The position numbers and the translations under genes were made by a program. A stretch of DNA of 64,000 nucleotides from CAXBNB01 sp040222275 (GTDB taxonomy: Bacteria > Bacteroidota > Bacteroidia > Cytophagales > Cyclobacteriaceae): the NCBI GenBank assembly GCA_040222275.1, contig JAVKDJ010000049.1, forward strand, positions 230,684 through 294,683, in the 5' to 3' direction. The notes under the pieces are model-generated. The model was not told the DNA's origin and searched no databases. It saw nothing but the letters and a program-made list of their open reading frames with translations. Positions within the stretch are counted from its first letter, which is position 1, and each line of letters begins with the position of its first letter. Shown one piece after another: positions 1 to 9,015 of this stretch.

Positions 1-1506
1 ATTTCTTGATCCATCATTTTGAGTTATTAACTGTCTGTCAATAATCTTTTGAAATAATTCAAGAATTAATTTTCTTCTTGCCACATAATGTGTGAGATCC
101 GCCTTATTTTGTTGAGGGATGAATCTCACAAGCTTTTCGATTTCCTCTTCTAGGTTTTCTAAGTAGTCAGTTGAGGTAGTATCAAGTCTGTTTAATCGAT
201 CGACACTATCCTTTAAATTGGCATCAAGTTTAGCGGATCTTTTAGCTTCTGCTGAGTAAAATTTTTCTAATATTTTTTTCTCACTGTCATTAACAGATAT
301 CTTAATGCTTTCATCAAAATCATCTGACAATAGAAACATGTCTTTTAATTTTTGAAAGTTTAATTGATGCTCTTCTTTTACTTTCTGAATCTCAGGATAA
401 AGTCCAAGTATGGTGGAGTTTAGGCTGCTTTCGATTTCATCTAGTAAAATTTCTTCCTCAGCAAAAACAGACCTGGCCTTTTCAAAATCTTCTCGTTTAG
501 GAATTACTAATTCCCCCCGCTCATTTGTGTCGCGATCATCTAAGTATTCACTGCTAACAAGGAACAGAAAATGATTGCCATCGATACTTTCTTCTTTGGA
601 GAGTAAACTAAGTTCAAGGTCAAAGTTTTCAATTACTTCATCCTTACTTGTAAATTTTATAGCATTCTCTTTTAGAGCATATTTTTGCATTTTGAATGCA
701 TTGATTAGAAACTCTTCTGATGAATCTGTATGTACCAATTCAATACCATTACTCGATAGTTTTGAATAGTTGATGGTAATTTTCTCGGTTTTATCAATAT
801 TGGGAATGTCAGAATTATTGATTTCAACCATTCCTTGGCTTTCCTCAAAAATGAAATGCTCAATTGAGATTTGAGGAAGAATACTCTTATTCAAACAGAA
901 GTACTGAATATATCGTTGGATAAGAATTTCCTTGAGTTCAACTTGATTGAGATTGTGATAAATGTTTCTGGACGAATCAAGTAAATCGTTGAAGATGACA
1001 GTTGTCTCACTTTCTGTAGCATCAATTGGCTGATCAGACTTATGATAGGTAATTGAATTTTTGTCAAGAAATTCTTTTCTTTTAGAGACTATAAATTCTC
1101 TTTTTCTAAACCCGTTTCCATTTTTATAAATGCTTCTGAAATTTGTTTGGTCAAAATAATGAGCAAACTGAATTCTCCCAGAACCTAGGTTTTTAAATCC
1201 TTTGGTAAAGTCTTGAAAAGTATTAAACCTTATAAATTCTTCTTCATTGAAACCAATTCCATTGTCTCTAATTATCAGCTTTGAAAAGGTTAATGTATTG
1301 TCAGTATTCTGAGTGGTGTATATCTCTATTTTAATCTTACCTTGATATTCGCCATCACGTGCCGTTTTAATTCTAATTGCTTCGAGAGCATTCGTAAAAG
1401 CCTCGAATACTGGCTGCAAAGAAGTTTGGGATCGTTTTACGATTCTAAGAACCCCTCTATACATGAGTCCTTCACCTGATACAAATGACTGATCGCTAAT
1501 TACCAT
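1..1506 (-). CDS. GHKL-fold ATP-binding protein (partial, C-terminus beyond window)
   Basis: An open frame runs from an ATG at 1504-1506 to the window edge without a stop, giving about 502 N-terminal residues. The first 150 residues carry GHKL (HSP90/gyrase B/MutL-like) ATPase motifs: an N-box like EAFTNALEAI near residue 37, the G1 box DNGIGF near residue 80, and a glycine-rich lid GFKNLGSGRIQFA near residue 103. The rest is mixed, with charged helical stretches near the window edge. Its start overlaps the end of the upstream XRE gene by 11 nt, so the two are co-transcribed. The ATPase fold is clear; the biological role is not. XRE plus GHKL ATPase pairs are common beside restriction or other defence genes in Bacteroidota (inference), and the partner genes would lie outside the window. 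Confidence 0.8.
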   Translation of the reverse strand, partial: MVISDQSFVSGEGLMYRGVLRIVKRSQTSLQPVFEAFTNALEAIRIKTARDGEYQGKIKIEIYTTQNTDNTLTFSKLIIRDNGIGFNEEEFIRFNTFQDFTKGFKNLGSGRIQFAHYFDQTNFRSIYKNGNGFRKREFIVSKRKEFLDKNSITYHKSDQPIDATESETTVIFNDLLDSSRNIYHNLNQVELKEILIQRYIQYFCLNKSILPQISIEHFIFEESQGMVEINNSDIPNIDKTEKITINYSKLSSNGIELVHTDSSEEFLINAFKMQKYALKENAIKFTSKDEVIENFDLELSLLSKEESIDGNHFLFLVSSEYLDDRDTNERGELVIPKREDFEKARSVFAEEEILLDEIESSLNSTILGLYPEIQKVKEEHQLNFQKLKDMFLLSDDFDESIKISVNDSEKKILEKFYSAEAKRSAKLDANLKDSVDRLNRLDTTSTDYLENLEEEIEKLVRFIPQQNKADLTHYVARRKLILELFQKIIDRQLITQNDGSRN

Positions 1507-1714
1507 TTTTACTGTCTTGGATATTATCTATTTCAACGAGTAGTACATTTACCTGAACGTTAAGAATTCTTGCTATCTGATAAAGTACTTCTAACCTTGG
1601 CTGTTGTCGGTTCTGCACATAGCCGTTCACCATGTTGTAGCTTTTCCCAAGTTTTTCAGCTAACCAAGTCTGCTTAATACCTTTCTCCTCAAGTACTTCC
1701 TTTATTCGGTTCAT
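1496..1714 (-). CDS. XRE-family helix-turn-helix regulator
   Basis: This 72-residue protein is essentially one Cro/C1-type HTH domain. Residues about 3-58 fit the five-helix fold, with the recognition region around LAEKLGKSYNMVNGY and the family-typical LYQIARILNVQVNVLL near the end. Similar small XRE proteins in Bacteroidota often precede restriction-modification or other defence genes. It lies first in a two-gene unit and overlaps the GHKL ATPase gene by 11 nt. It probably represses its own operon (inference). The target site cannot be named from this sequence. Confidence 0.85.
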   Translation of the reverse strand: MNRIKEVLEEKGIKQTWLAEKLGKSYNMVNGYVQNRQQPRLEVLYQIARILNVQVNVLLVEIDNIQDSKNGN

Positions 1715-1962
1715 GCCCGTTTAAAATTATCCAACCAAGGTAATATTTAAATTTCAACTATCTCGTTTTTCAATATGAAAATAGTTCGAATTATTATCCT
1801 ACGAACGTGGGGAGATTTTAGCTCTTTTAGTTTTTTGGGGTGGGGTTGATGGGTTGGAAAAAACCAAAAGTAAGATGGGTTTTTCTGCGTTCTTGCATGG
1901 CATACAACAAAAGCACTGGTACCATTCAACTTGACGTATTGATATTTTGTGAAGGAATGTGA
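1715..1962. other. AT-rich intergenic stretch, no gene supported
   Basis: This is the region upstream of the XRE gene. A 60-codon minus-strand frame (1747-1929) has low-complexity Pro/Lys content and no recognisable domain, so it is not called a gene. The stretch probably holds the XRE promoter, but no exact TAnnTTTG element was found next to its ATG. Confidence 0.4.
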
Positions 1963-2154
1963 GAACTTTTACGAACAGCAGCCAAAAGGGCGAGCAACCG
2001 CACCACTTATAAAAGGGCCTACCGGGAAAACCATGTTGATGAAGACCTTATCTTTTCAGTGATCAAACATGACAGCATCAATTCTGACTTCAAAGATGGT
2101 TTTGTGCTGTGGAAGCACAAATTGAACGAAAAATTGATCTTAAAGTGGGAATAG
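1963..2154 (+). pseudogene. C-terminal remnant of an unidentified gene
   Basis: A plus-strand frame of about 63 codons starts immediately after an in-frame TGA (1960-1962), has no start codon, and ends with TAG at 2152-2154. Its composition is protein-like, with basic, acidic and aromatic residues such as SVIKHDSINSDFKDGFVLWK and an ending LKWE. This looks like the surviving 3' end of a gene whose front was lost next to the accessory module at the window start. I do not recognise the family. Confidence 0.35.
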
Positions 2155-2218
2155 CCCACCGCACCTCACTGGCATTGCTGTAGCCAGTTCCAGGCAAAAA
2201 GCACCCTGTTCCTACAAT

Positions 2219-4420
2219 TTACCCCTTCCTTTTGTTCAGCTCTGTCAAGAGGTTACGCACATCTTCATAGTTGGTCACGCTATACTTAGCCGCCGATTGC
2301 GTACTTCCCACTTTGATGGTATAGGCATTTTCCGGCATAGCTTTGAAAGTATCCTCGTCGGTCCAGTCGTCACCAATAGCCATATAAAAATCCGCTTTGG
2401 ATTTTTCCAACCATTTTTGTGCAGCACGACCTTTGTTTACCTCAGAACTTTTGATTTCCACTACCATATCTCCTTCCAACACATGCAGGTTCTGGTCAGA
2501 TGCCAGAAATTTCAAGTGGCTGGTCAATTCGCGTGTACGCAACTCACCGAGCCCGGTTTCTACTTTTCGATAGTGCCACACAAGAGAATAATCTTTTTGC
2601 TCAACAAAGGATCCGGGAGTCCTGCCTACATAATCCTCCAGTACATCGTTAATTTCCTTTTTCCAGTTGTCCTTCAGGGTGGAAAGTGTCTGCCATTTTT
2701 TACCTTTCAACCTAAGCCATACGCCATGTTCTGCAATCAGGTCTAGTTGGAAATGGCCAAACCACTCCTGTAAGGTTTCTTTGTCCCTACCGCTAATGAT
2801 GACCACTTTGTTTTTGGGATTCTCGGAAAGTTTTGAAATGATGCCGTTGAGTTCCTCGTCGGGGCTCGCATCATTCGGATTGCCACGAAAAGGGGTAAGT
2901 GTACCATCATAGTCAAGAAATATGACCCTTGATTGGGCTTGGTCATAGGACTCTTCCAGTGGTTTTTGTGAGAACTCATCTAATATTTTGGTTTGCAAAG
3001 CCAATTGCTCTGACTTGATATAGTCCAGGCGCTGCATAAAAAGTTTCACCCAGTGGTGGATATTGTACCTTTTGAGGGATTTCTGCATTACCTCCAGATT
3101 TCGAATTTGTTCTTCTTCGGGCATCTCCAAGGCCTTCTTAAAAGCGCTTACTATTTGCTCTATATTGTTGGGGTTGATCAGGATGGCTTCAGAAAGCTCC
3201 TTCGAAGCACCGGCCATTTCACTCAATACGAGCACGCCCTTTTTGTTGAGCTTGCTGGCTATAAATTCCTTGGCCACCAGGTTCATCCCGTCACGCATGG
3301 GTGTTACCAGTGCCACTTTGGCCATACGGTAAAATGCCGAAAGTGAAGTCAGTGGAAAAGACCTGTAAAAATAATGAATGGGGGTCCAGATCATTCTACT
3401 GAAATTGCCATTGATCCTACCTACCAAAAGGTCAATTTCTTCTTTCAATTCCTTGTATTTGCCTACCTGATCGCGAGATGGCACCACCACCATCAGCAAC
3501 GAAACTTTTTCTTTGTATTCCGGGTACCTCTGAAGGAAAAGTTCAAAAGCTTTGAGCCTTTGTGGTATCCCTTTGGAATAATCCAGCCTGTCGATCGAGA
3601 GCATTATTTTTGTCTCCCCGATAAGTGTCCTATACCTTACCTCTTTTTCAAGGGTGTCAGGGTCGGCAGCTGTGTTGGCATATTTGTCATAGTCTATACC
3701 CATTGGCAGGGCATCCACGAGTATCTTCCTGCTCCCAAGGTTGATATGGCCATGTGAATTGCCAATGCCAGCCAACCTGTTGACCGATGACAAAAAATGC
3801 CTCATGTCGTCGTAGGTATGAAAGCCCAGAAAATCTGAGCCCAACATGCCCATGAGCAGTTCCCTCCTCCACGGCAATAGCCTGAAGGTTTCGTATGAGG
3901 GAAAGGGTATATGCAAAAAGAACCCTATACTAATGTTGGGGTATTTTTCCCTGATTAAAGCTGGAAGCAACAGCAGCTGGTAATCGTGTATCCAAATCTT
4001 GTCCCCTTCCTCAGTAAGTTGGGCCAGTTGGTCCGCAAATTTTTCATTTACCTTTTTGTAAGCCTGCCAATATTTTTCTTCGTATTCGGCATACTGGTTG
4101 AAATAATGAAAGTTGGGCCACAGGGTTTTATTGCTGAAACCCTCATAATATTCTTCGATTTCGCGCTCTGTGAGAAAAACAGGGCTCATGTTGTTCTTTT
4201 TCAGGTTTTCGACCGCATCCTTCCTGTCTTTTTCGCCTTCTATCGCTATTCCCGGCCAACCCAGCCAGATATTTCCTCCTTCTTTATATATAGAACCCAA
4301 CCCGGTAGCCAGCCCACCTTCGCTTGGCATGTAGATGTATTGTCCATCTTCAATCTTGAGCCTAACCGGCAATCTGTTTGATACAATTATAGTTTTTGGC
4401 ATTGTTTGGTTTTTTGACAA
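2219..4420 (-). CDS. otsAB: bifunctional trehalose-6-phosphate synthase/phosphatase
   Basis: The 733-residue protein fuses two enzymes of trehalose synthesis. Residues about 8-475 are a GT20 trehalose-6-phosphate synthase, which joins UDP-glucose and glucose-6-phosphate; visible landmarks are SNRLPVRL, the GGLATGLG loop and the DGMNLVAKEF motif. Residues about 495-730 are a HAD-type trehalose-6-phosphate phosphatase with DYDGTL near residue 500, IISGRD, and GDDWTDEDTF near the end. Such fusions are common in Bacteroidota and eukaryotes and give trehalose directly, usually as a stress protectant. The start may be this ATG or the one six codons later. A TATATTTG promoter element lies about 57 bp upstream. 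Confidence 0.95.
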   Translation of the reverse strand: MSKNQTMPKTIIVSNRLPVRLKIEDGQYIYMPSEGGLATGLGSIYKEGGNIWLGWPGIAIEGEKDRKDAVENLKKNNMSPVFLTEREIEEYYEGFSNKTLWPNFHYFNQYAEYEEKYWQAYKKVNEKFADQLAQLTEEGDKIWIHDYQLLLLPALIREKYPNISIGFFLHIPFPSYETFRLLPWRRELLMGMLGSDFLGFHTYDDMRHFLSSVNRLAGIGNSHGHINLGSRKILVDALPMGIDYDKYANTAADPDTLEKEVRYRTLIGETKIMLSIDRLDYSKGIPQRLKAFELFLQRYPEYKEKVSLLMVVVPSRDQVGKYKELKEEIDLLVGRINGNFSRMIWTPIHYFYRSFPLTSLSAFYRMAKVALVTPMRDGMNLVAKEFIASKLNKKGVLVLSEMAGASKELSEAILINPNNIEQIVSAFKKALEMPEEEQIRNLEVMQKSLKRYNIHHWVKLFMQRLDYIKSEQLALQTKILDEFSQKPLEESYDQAQSRVIFLDYDGTLTPFRGNPNDASPDEELNGIISKLSENPKNKVVIISGRDKETLQEWFGHFQLDLIAEHGVWLRLKGKKWQTLSTLKDNWKKEINDVLEDYVGRTPGSFVEQKDYSLVWHYRKVETGLGELRTRELTSHLKFLASDQNLHVLEGDMVVEIKSSEVNKGRAAQKWLEKSKADFYMAIGDDWTDEDTFKAMPENAYTIKVGSTQSAAKYSVTNYEDVRNLLTELNKRKG

Positions 4421-4476
4421 TAATAGATTCAGAGCCCCAAGGGGAGTTCTCCAAAATGAAAATAGTAGTGGGAATT

Positions 4477-4484
4477 CAAATATA
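4477..4484 (-). promoter_or_regulatory. candidate -7 element (TATATTTG) for otsAB
   Basis: On the minus strand this reads TATATTTG, an exact match to the Bacteroidota -7 consensus TAnnTTTG, 56 nt before the otsAB ATG. A TTG-rich stretch lies upstream, but the -33 spacing is not ideal. Confidence 0.4.
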
Positions 4485-4529
4485 CTTTGAATACAACAAA
4501 ATGCAGGAATACCTAAAGTTTAAATATTG

Positions 4530-7361
4530 TTAAGGTTTGTCCAGCGGCTTTAGCTTATCCTTAAGAAAACTGGCAGTATAATTGTCTTCCAGGCTGATCA
4601 TTTCTTCAGGGGTGCCTTGGAAACAAACATTGCCGCCATCGTGCCCACCTTCCGGCCCAAGGTCTATAATCCAATCTGCCGACTTGATTATTTCCATGTT
4701 GTGTTCAATAATAATCACCGAATTGCCCTGGTCTATGAGGGCATTTATCGAATCAAGCAGTTTTTGTATGTCTTTAAAATGGAGGCCTGTGGTAGGTTCA
4801 TCAAAGATGAAAAGTATCTTTTCTTTCTGGGCTGAACTGCCCTTTCCCAAAAAAGAGGCAAGTTTCACCCTTTGGGCTTCCCCGCCACTCAAGGAACTGG
4901 AAGATTGACCAAGCTTTACATACCCCAGCCCTACATCTGAAAGCGGCCTGAGACGGTTCACAATGGTCTTGTTTGCTTCAAAAAACTCCAAGCTTTCTTC
5001 TATAGTCAGGTCAAGCACTTCAGCGATATTCTTTTCCTTGTAGGTAACCTCCAAAATGTCGGATTTAAACCTTTTGCCCTTGCATTCATCACAGGTGAGC
5101 TGGAGATCAGCCATAAACTGCATTTCTATTTTCACCACACCTTCCCCCTGACAGGTTTCACAGCGTCCACCGTCAACATTAAATGAAAAGTGCGCCGGCT
5201 TGTAGCTTCTGCGTTTAGATGCCTGCTGGTCGGCAAACAATTGCCTGATGGCATCATAGGCCTTTACATAAGTCACAGGGTTCGACCGTGAGCTTTTCCC
5301 AATGGGGTTTTGATCTACAAATTCCACCAGGTTTATGTCCTTGTAGTCACCCTCCAGCAGATCATATTTGCCAGTGGCCTCTCCGCTGATACCCAGGATC
5401 TTGCCCAGTGCAGGGTACAGGATTTTCTTGATCATTGTTGATTTACCTGACCCGCTCACGCCAGTAACTACAGTAAGTACACCTAAAGGAAACTCAACTT
5501 CAATGTTTTTCAGGTTGTTCTCCCGAGCCCCGGTTATTTTGATGGATTTCTTCCATGTCCTCCTTTTTTCCGGAACCATGATAGTGTCAGTACCATTGAG
5601 AAACCTGGCTGTATGGGACGTGTCATTTTCGAGGATATGTTCCCAACTGCCCTGCACTACGAGTTCGCCTCCATGGATACCAGCATCCGGTCCTATATCA
5701 ATGATTTGATCCGCCTGTTTCATCACCTCCTCTTCATGCTCTACTACAATGACGGTATTGCCCATATTTCTCAGCCGGTTGAGCACATTGCCCAGTTTCT
5801 GTGTATCCCTGGGATGCAAACCAATGCTTGGCTCATCCAGAATATACATAGACCCCACCAGTGCACTTCCCAAAGAGGTGGCCAGTTTGATCCGTTGATA
5901 TTCGCCACCTGAAAGGGTAGATGTGAGGCGGTTCAGTGTCAGGTAGCCCAAGCCCACCTGGTCCAGGTAGTGGAGCCTGTTTTCTATCTCCCGTATGATC
6001 CTTTTGGCCACTGCCTGGTCATGTTTTGATAATTTTAGGTTTTCGAAGAAAGAAATATTGCCAGAGATGGGTTTTAATACCAGGTCAGAGATCGATACGC
6101 CATCAATTTTGACGTAGTTGGCATCTTTTCTCAATCTGGTGCCCAAACATTCCGGACATACAGTCTTGCCCCTATAGCGGGAGAGCATCACACGGTACTG
6201 TATTTTGTGCAATTGTGATTCTATGAAAGAGAAGAACTCATTGAGGCCTTCGAAATATTTATTGCCTGTCCAAAGCAGGTTGTACTCTTCATCCGTGAGG
6301 TCTTTGATGTCCCTATGAATGGGAAAATCGAATGCATGGGCATTTTTCACCAGAGGCTCCAGCCATTTTTTCATGGTTTCACTTCTCCAGGGCACAATCG
6401 CCCCTTCATAGACCGACATGTTTTTGTCCGGAATCACCAGGTCCGAATCAATTCCCAGTACCTTCCCAAAACCCTCGCATTTGCGACATGCCCCATAAGG
6501 GTTGTTGAAGCTAAAAAGGTTGACAGAAGGTACCTCGAAAGCCATGCCATCCAACTCGAATTTGTCCGAATATACGATGGGCTCCTGGCCAACATACCGA
6601 ACAATACACTTACCTTCTCCTTCGAAAAAAGCCGTCTGAACAGAATCGGATGTCCTAAATACAACATCCTCATCTTCCTTATTGACAGAGAGCCGGTCGA
6701 TCAACACTTCAATCTTCGTAGGATCAAGGGATTCGATTTCAGTCTCTTCAATAAACAAGACTTCACCATCCACAAGGATTCTTGTAAATCCCTTGCTCAG
6801 AAGGATATTGGTTTCTTCGATAATGTTACGATCCTTTATATGCACAAAAGGGGCTGATATGGTAAACTTGCTGCCCACCGGTTGTTGGTTGATGGCATCT
6901 ACCACAGAGCTAACACTGTCACTTTTTACTATCCCCCCGCTGACAGGCGAATAGGTGGTGCCGATTCTGGCAAAAAGCAACTTGAGATAATCATAAATTT
7001 CCGTAGAAGTCCCTACTGTTGACCTTGGGTTTCTGGTATTCACCTTTTGCTCTATGGCCACTGCCGGCGACACACCTTTTATATAGTCCACTTCGGGCTT
7101 TTCCATTCGACCAAGAAATTGGCGGGCATAGGCACTCAGGCTTTCTACATACTTTCGCTGGCCCTCTGCAAATAAGGTGTCGAAAGCCAGGGACGATTTT
7201 CCCGAACCCGAAAGCCCGGTAACAACTACCAGTTTATTTCTGGGTATAGCTACGCTCAGGTTTTTAAGGTTGTTTACCCTTGCTCCTTTGATGATAATGA
7301 AGTCCCGCGGGTCAAGTTTATCAATAGAATTGGAAGAATTGTTGATGGATTCTTTTTGCAT
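4530..7361 (-). CDS. uvrA: excinuclease ABC subunit A
   Basis: UvrA is the damage-sensing ATPase of nucleotide excision repair and loads UvrB onto lesions. The roughly 943-residue product has two ABC modules: Walker A GLSGSGKSS near residue 50 and GVSGSGKST near residue 640, with signature motifs LSGGEYQR and LSGGEAQR. Two zinc modules are present, CRKC...CPEC and CETC...CDEC. The length matches the family. I chose the ATG at 7359-7361 over a TTG four codons earlier. A perfect TAACTTTG promoter element lies 28 bp upstream. Bacteroidota often encode several UvrA paralogues, so this could be one of two in the genome. Confidence 0.96.
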   Translation of the reverse strand: MQKESINNSSNSIDKLDPRDFIIIKGARVNNLKNLSVAIPRNKLVVVTGLSGSGKSSLAFDTLFAEGQRKYVESLSAYARQFLGRMEKPEVDYIKGVSPAVAIEQKVNTRNPRSTVGTSTEIYDYLKLLFARIGTTYSPVSGGIVKSDSVSSVVDAINQQPVGSKFTISAPFVHIKDRNIIEETNILLSKGFTRILVDGEVLFIEETEIESLDPTKIEVLIDRLSVNKEDEDVVFRTSDSVQTAFFEGEGKCIVRYVGQEPIVYSDKFELDGMAFEVPSVNLFSFNNPYGACRKCEGFGKVLGIDSDLVIPDKNMSVYEGAIVPWRSETMKKWLEPLVKNAHAFDFPIHRDIKDLTDEEYNLLWTGNKYFEGLNEFFSFIESQLHKIQYRVMLSRYRGKTVCPECLGTRLRKDANYVKIDGVSISDLVLKPISGNISFFENLKLSKHDQAVAKRIIREIENRLHYLDQVGLGYLTLNRLTSTLSGGEYQRIKLATSLGSALVGSMYILDEPSIGLHPRDTQKLGNVLNRLRNMGNTVIVVEHEEEVMKQADQIIDIGPDAGIHGGELVVQGSWEHILENDTSHTARFLNGTDTIMVPEKRRTWKKSIKITGARENNLKNIEVEFPLGVLTVVTGVSGSGKSTMIKKILYPALGKILGISGEATGKYDLLEGDYKDINLVEFVDQNPIGKSSRSNPVTYVKAYDAIRQLFADQQASKRRSYKPAHFSFNVDGGRCETCQGEGVVKIEMQFMADLQLTCDECKGKRFKSDILEVTYKEKNIAEVLDLTIEESLEFFEANKTIVNRLRPLSDVGLGYVKLGQSSSSLSGGEAQRVKLASFLGKGSSAQKEKILFIFDEPTTGLHFKDIQKLLDSINALIDQGNSVIIIEHNMEIIKSADWIIDLGPEGGHDGGNVCFQGTPEEMISLEDNYTASFLKDKLKPLDKP

Positions 7362-7389
7362 GAATAGAGCCAAAACGAAAATTAATCTG

Positions 7390-7397
7390 CAAAGTTA
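7390..7397 (-). promoter_or_regulatory. candidate -7 element (TAACTTTG) for uvrA
   Basis: The minus strand reads TAACTTTG, an exact TAnnTTTG match 28 nt before the preferred uvrA start. Position and strand fit a promoter with a short leader. Confidence 0.45.
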
Positions 7398-7561
7398 AGA
7401 ATACAATGGATGGATAACCAGAAAATTCAAAAATCAGACCTTGAAATCTTAGGCAGTCTAATTTCCACTTCGCTGGGTTCTACTCAGTAATTTGTGAGAT
7501 TCCTATTTGAGGCCCTGATCCCAAGGGCTTTCATATCGGTAAAAAGTTGAAAAAGGATTGA

Positions 7562-8062
7562 TTAAACAGTAGCCTCTTCCCTTGCCTTTTTCTTATGGGA
7601 AACAGCTTTTTTGAAGCCGTTGGAGTATTTCTTTTTTCTGGTTTCCCACACTTTAAAATTGTTCTTATTGCCCACCTGAAATTGAAAAGCCATGTGCTCT
7701 GAAGGAGTGACCCACTCCAGATTGGTGGAATTGTTATTTTTGGGGTCATTGTCCAGATGAACAATCATGGTAAACTCCTCTGGCAGTACGTTTATGCAAA
7801 ATGCTTTGGCTACTTCCTTATGGGGATAAACGGTTTTTCTTTTTTCTTCGTCGTTCAGCAGATCAAGAAAAAAGCACTTACAGTTTTTGTTCCAGCGCTG
7901 CTTCATTACTTTTTCCTTCAGCCGCATTTCCTTTCCCGTCTTTATGCTTGTAATTTTTCGTTCCCGCCTTTTAATTTTCCCCGTGTTGGAAACCTCATAA
8001 TTCGCAAACCCTTCGATAGGCTTCCAGACTTCCTCGACCCGTTCTATTTTTTGAAAAGACAT
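7562..8062 (-). CDS. stand-alone NUMOD4/HNH endonuclease-like protein
   Basis: The 166-residue protein begins with a NUMOD4-type motif, VWKPIEGFANYEVSNTGKI, near residues 12-30. It ends with an HNH_3-like block: IVHLDNDPKNNNSTNLEWVT near residues 100-119, retaining the histidine and asparagines expected in the active site. NUMOD4 plus HNH is the layout of phage and intron homing endonucleases. It also occurs as free-standing genes of unknown role. It sits between uvrA and a DUF4286 gene with no intron, intein or phage gene nearby. The start at 8060-8062 was chosen because the upstream extension has no family similarity. Confidence 0.8.
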   Translation of the reverse strand: MSFQKIERVEEVWKPIEGFANYEVSNTGKIKRRERKITSIKTGKEMRLKEKVMKQRWNKNCKCFFLDLLNDEEKRKTVYPHKEVAKAFCINVLPEEFTMIVHLDNDPKNNNSTNLEWVTPSEHMAFQFQVGNKNNFKVWETRKKKYSNGFKKAVSHKKKAREEATV

Positions 8063-8261
8063 GTTGTTTTTATTTGAGTTGTAGGTAAATGTAGCCACAG
8101 CATCAAGCAAATGCAGAAAAGTTCGATGAACGCTATTGAAAACTCTATGACTTAAAAAATTTTCCAGACTAAACCATTTCCCGGGCTGATTTGATCATTT
8201 TGGCACCTTCATTTTTTAATCTGAACATTAAAATCGTAATTTGCCTTCAAAAAAATCAAAC

Positions 8262-8564
8262 ATGATCCTATATAACGTTACTATAAATATTGACACCCAG
8301 GTTGAGGTGGAATGGCTCCAGTGGATGAAAGACACCCACATACCAAATGTGCTTGAAACGGGATTGTTCACCGATTATAAGATTTACAAAATATTGGCCG
8401 AGGAGCCACAGGGCAGAAGTTATTCCATCCAGTATTTCACCAAGTCCCTTGAAGACATCAACGAATACCAGGAAAAATATGCACCGGCCCTGCGGGACGA
8501 AGTGATGCAAAAATACGGCAAACATCTGGTGGCATTTAGGACTATGCTCGAATCTGTGGACTAA
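8262..8564 (+). CDS. DUF4286 family protein
   Basis: This is a 100-residue soluble protein of the DUF4286 family, common in Bacteroidota and of unknown function. It has a ferredoxin-like pattern of strands and helices: MILYNVTINIDTQVEVEWLQ at the start, then WMKDTHIPNVLETG and SYSIQYF. The ATG at 8262 is preferred over an earlier TTG. Its last 4 nt overlap the end of the convergent acetyltransferase gene. Confidence 0.85.
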   Translation: MILYNVTINIDTQVEVEWLQWMKDTHIPNVLETGLFTDYKIYKILAEEPQGRSYSIQYFTKSLEDINEYQEKYAPALRDEVMQKYGKHLVAFRTMLESVD

Positions 8565-9013
8565 TGAAAATCAATATGGCAGTTGAGCCATTCTGAATCG
8601 AAGTGGGTGCCGTACTTCTTGTAAAAATTTATGGCTGGTTCGTTCCAATCCAACACTTGCCACATCATCCCGGTGCAGCTTTCTTCGCGGGCTTTTTCCA
8701 TTACTTTTTCAAATAACAGCTGGCCAATACCCTGTCTGCGGCAGGTTTTTGTTACTATGATATCTTCCAGGTAGAGCCTTTTCCCTTTCCAGGTAGAATA
8801 CCTGTAGTAATAAAGGGCCAGGCCTACCAGCCGCTCTTGGCTTTGAGCTACGAAAAAACCAAAAACTGGTGATTGGCCAAACCCATCCCTTTCCATGGCC
8901 TCCAGGGTATTGGATACCTGATCAAGGCCTTTTTCATACTCAGCCAACTCTTTGATGAGTTCCAGCACTCGTTTCAGGTCTTCTTTTTTTCCTTGGCGGA
9001 TTTGAAATTCCAA
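8561..9013 (-). CDS. GNAT N-acetyltransferase, SAT1/SAT2-like
   Basis: The 150-residue protein is a GCN5-related acetyltransferase. The acetyl-CoA site shows as RRQGIGQLLFEKV near residues 92-104, followed by VLDWNEPAINFYKKYG. The sequence around YLEDIIV and LDWN resembles the diamine/thialysine acetyltransferases (SSAT/SAT2 type), so a polyamine- or thialysine-like substrate is possible. It follows serS on the same strand with a 2-nt gap and is probably co-transcribed. The substrate assignment is inference only. Confidence 0.88.
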   Translation of the reverse strand: MEFQIRQGKKEDLKRVLELIKELAEYEKGLDQVSNTLEAMERDGFGQSPVFGFFVAQSQERLVGLALYYYRYSTWKGKRLYLEDIIVTKTCRRQGIGQLLFEKVMEKAREESCTGMMWQVLDWNEPAINFYKKYGTHFDSEWLNCHIDFH

Positions 9014-9015
9014 AA

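Noticed and set aside
1747..1929. 60-codon minus-strand ORF upstream of the XRE gene
   Set aside because: Its composition (Pro/Lys/Phe-rich, no domain) does not look like a conserved protein and it lies in decayed DNA.
2219..4420. OtsA-OtsB fusion as a novel fusion enzyme
   Set aside because: Such fusions are common in Bacteroidota and eukaryotes; ordinary for this lineage.
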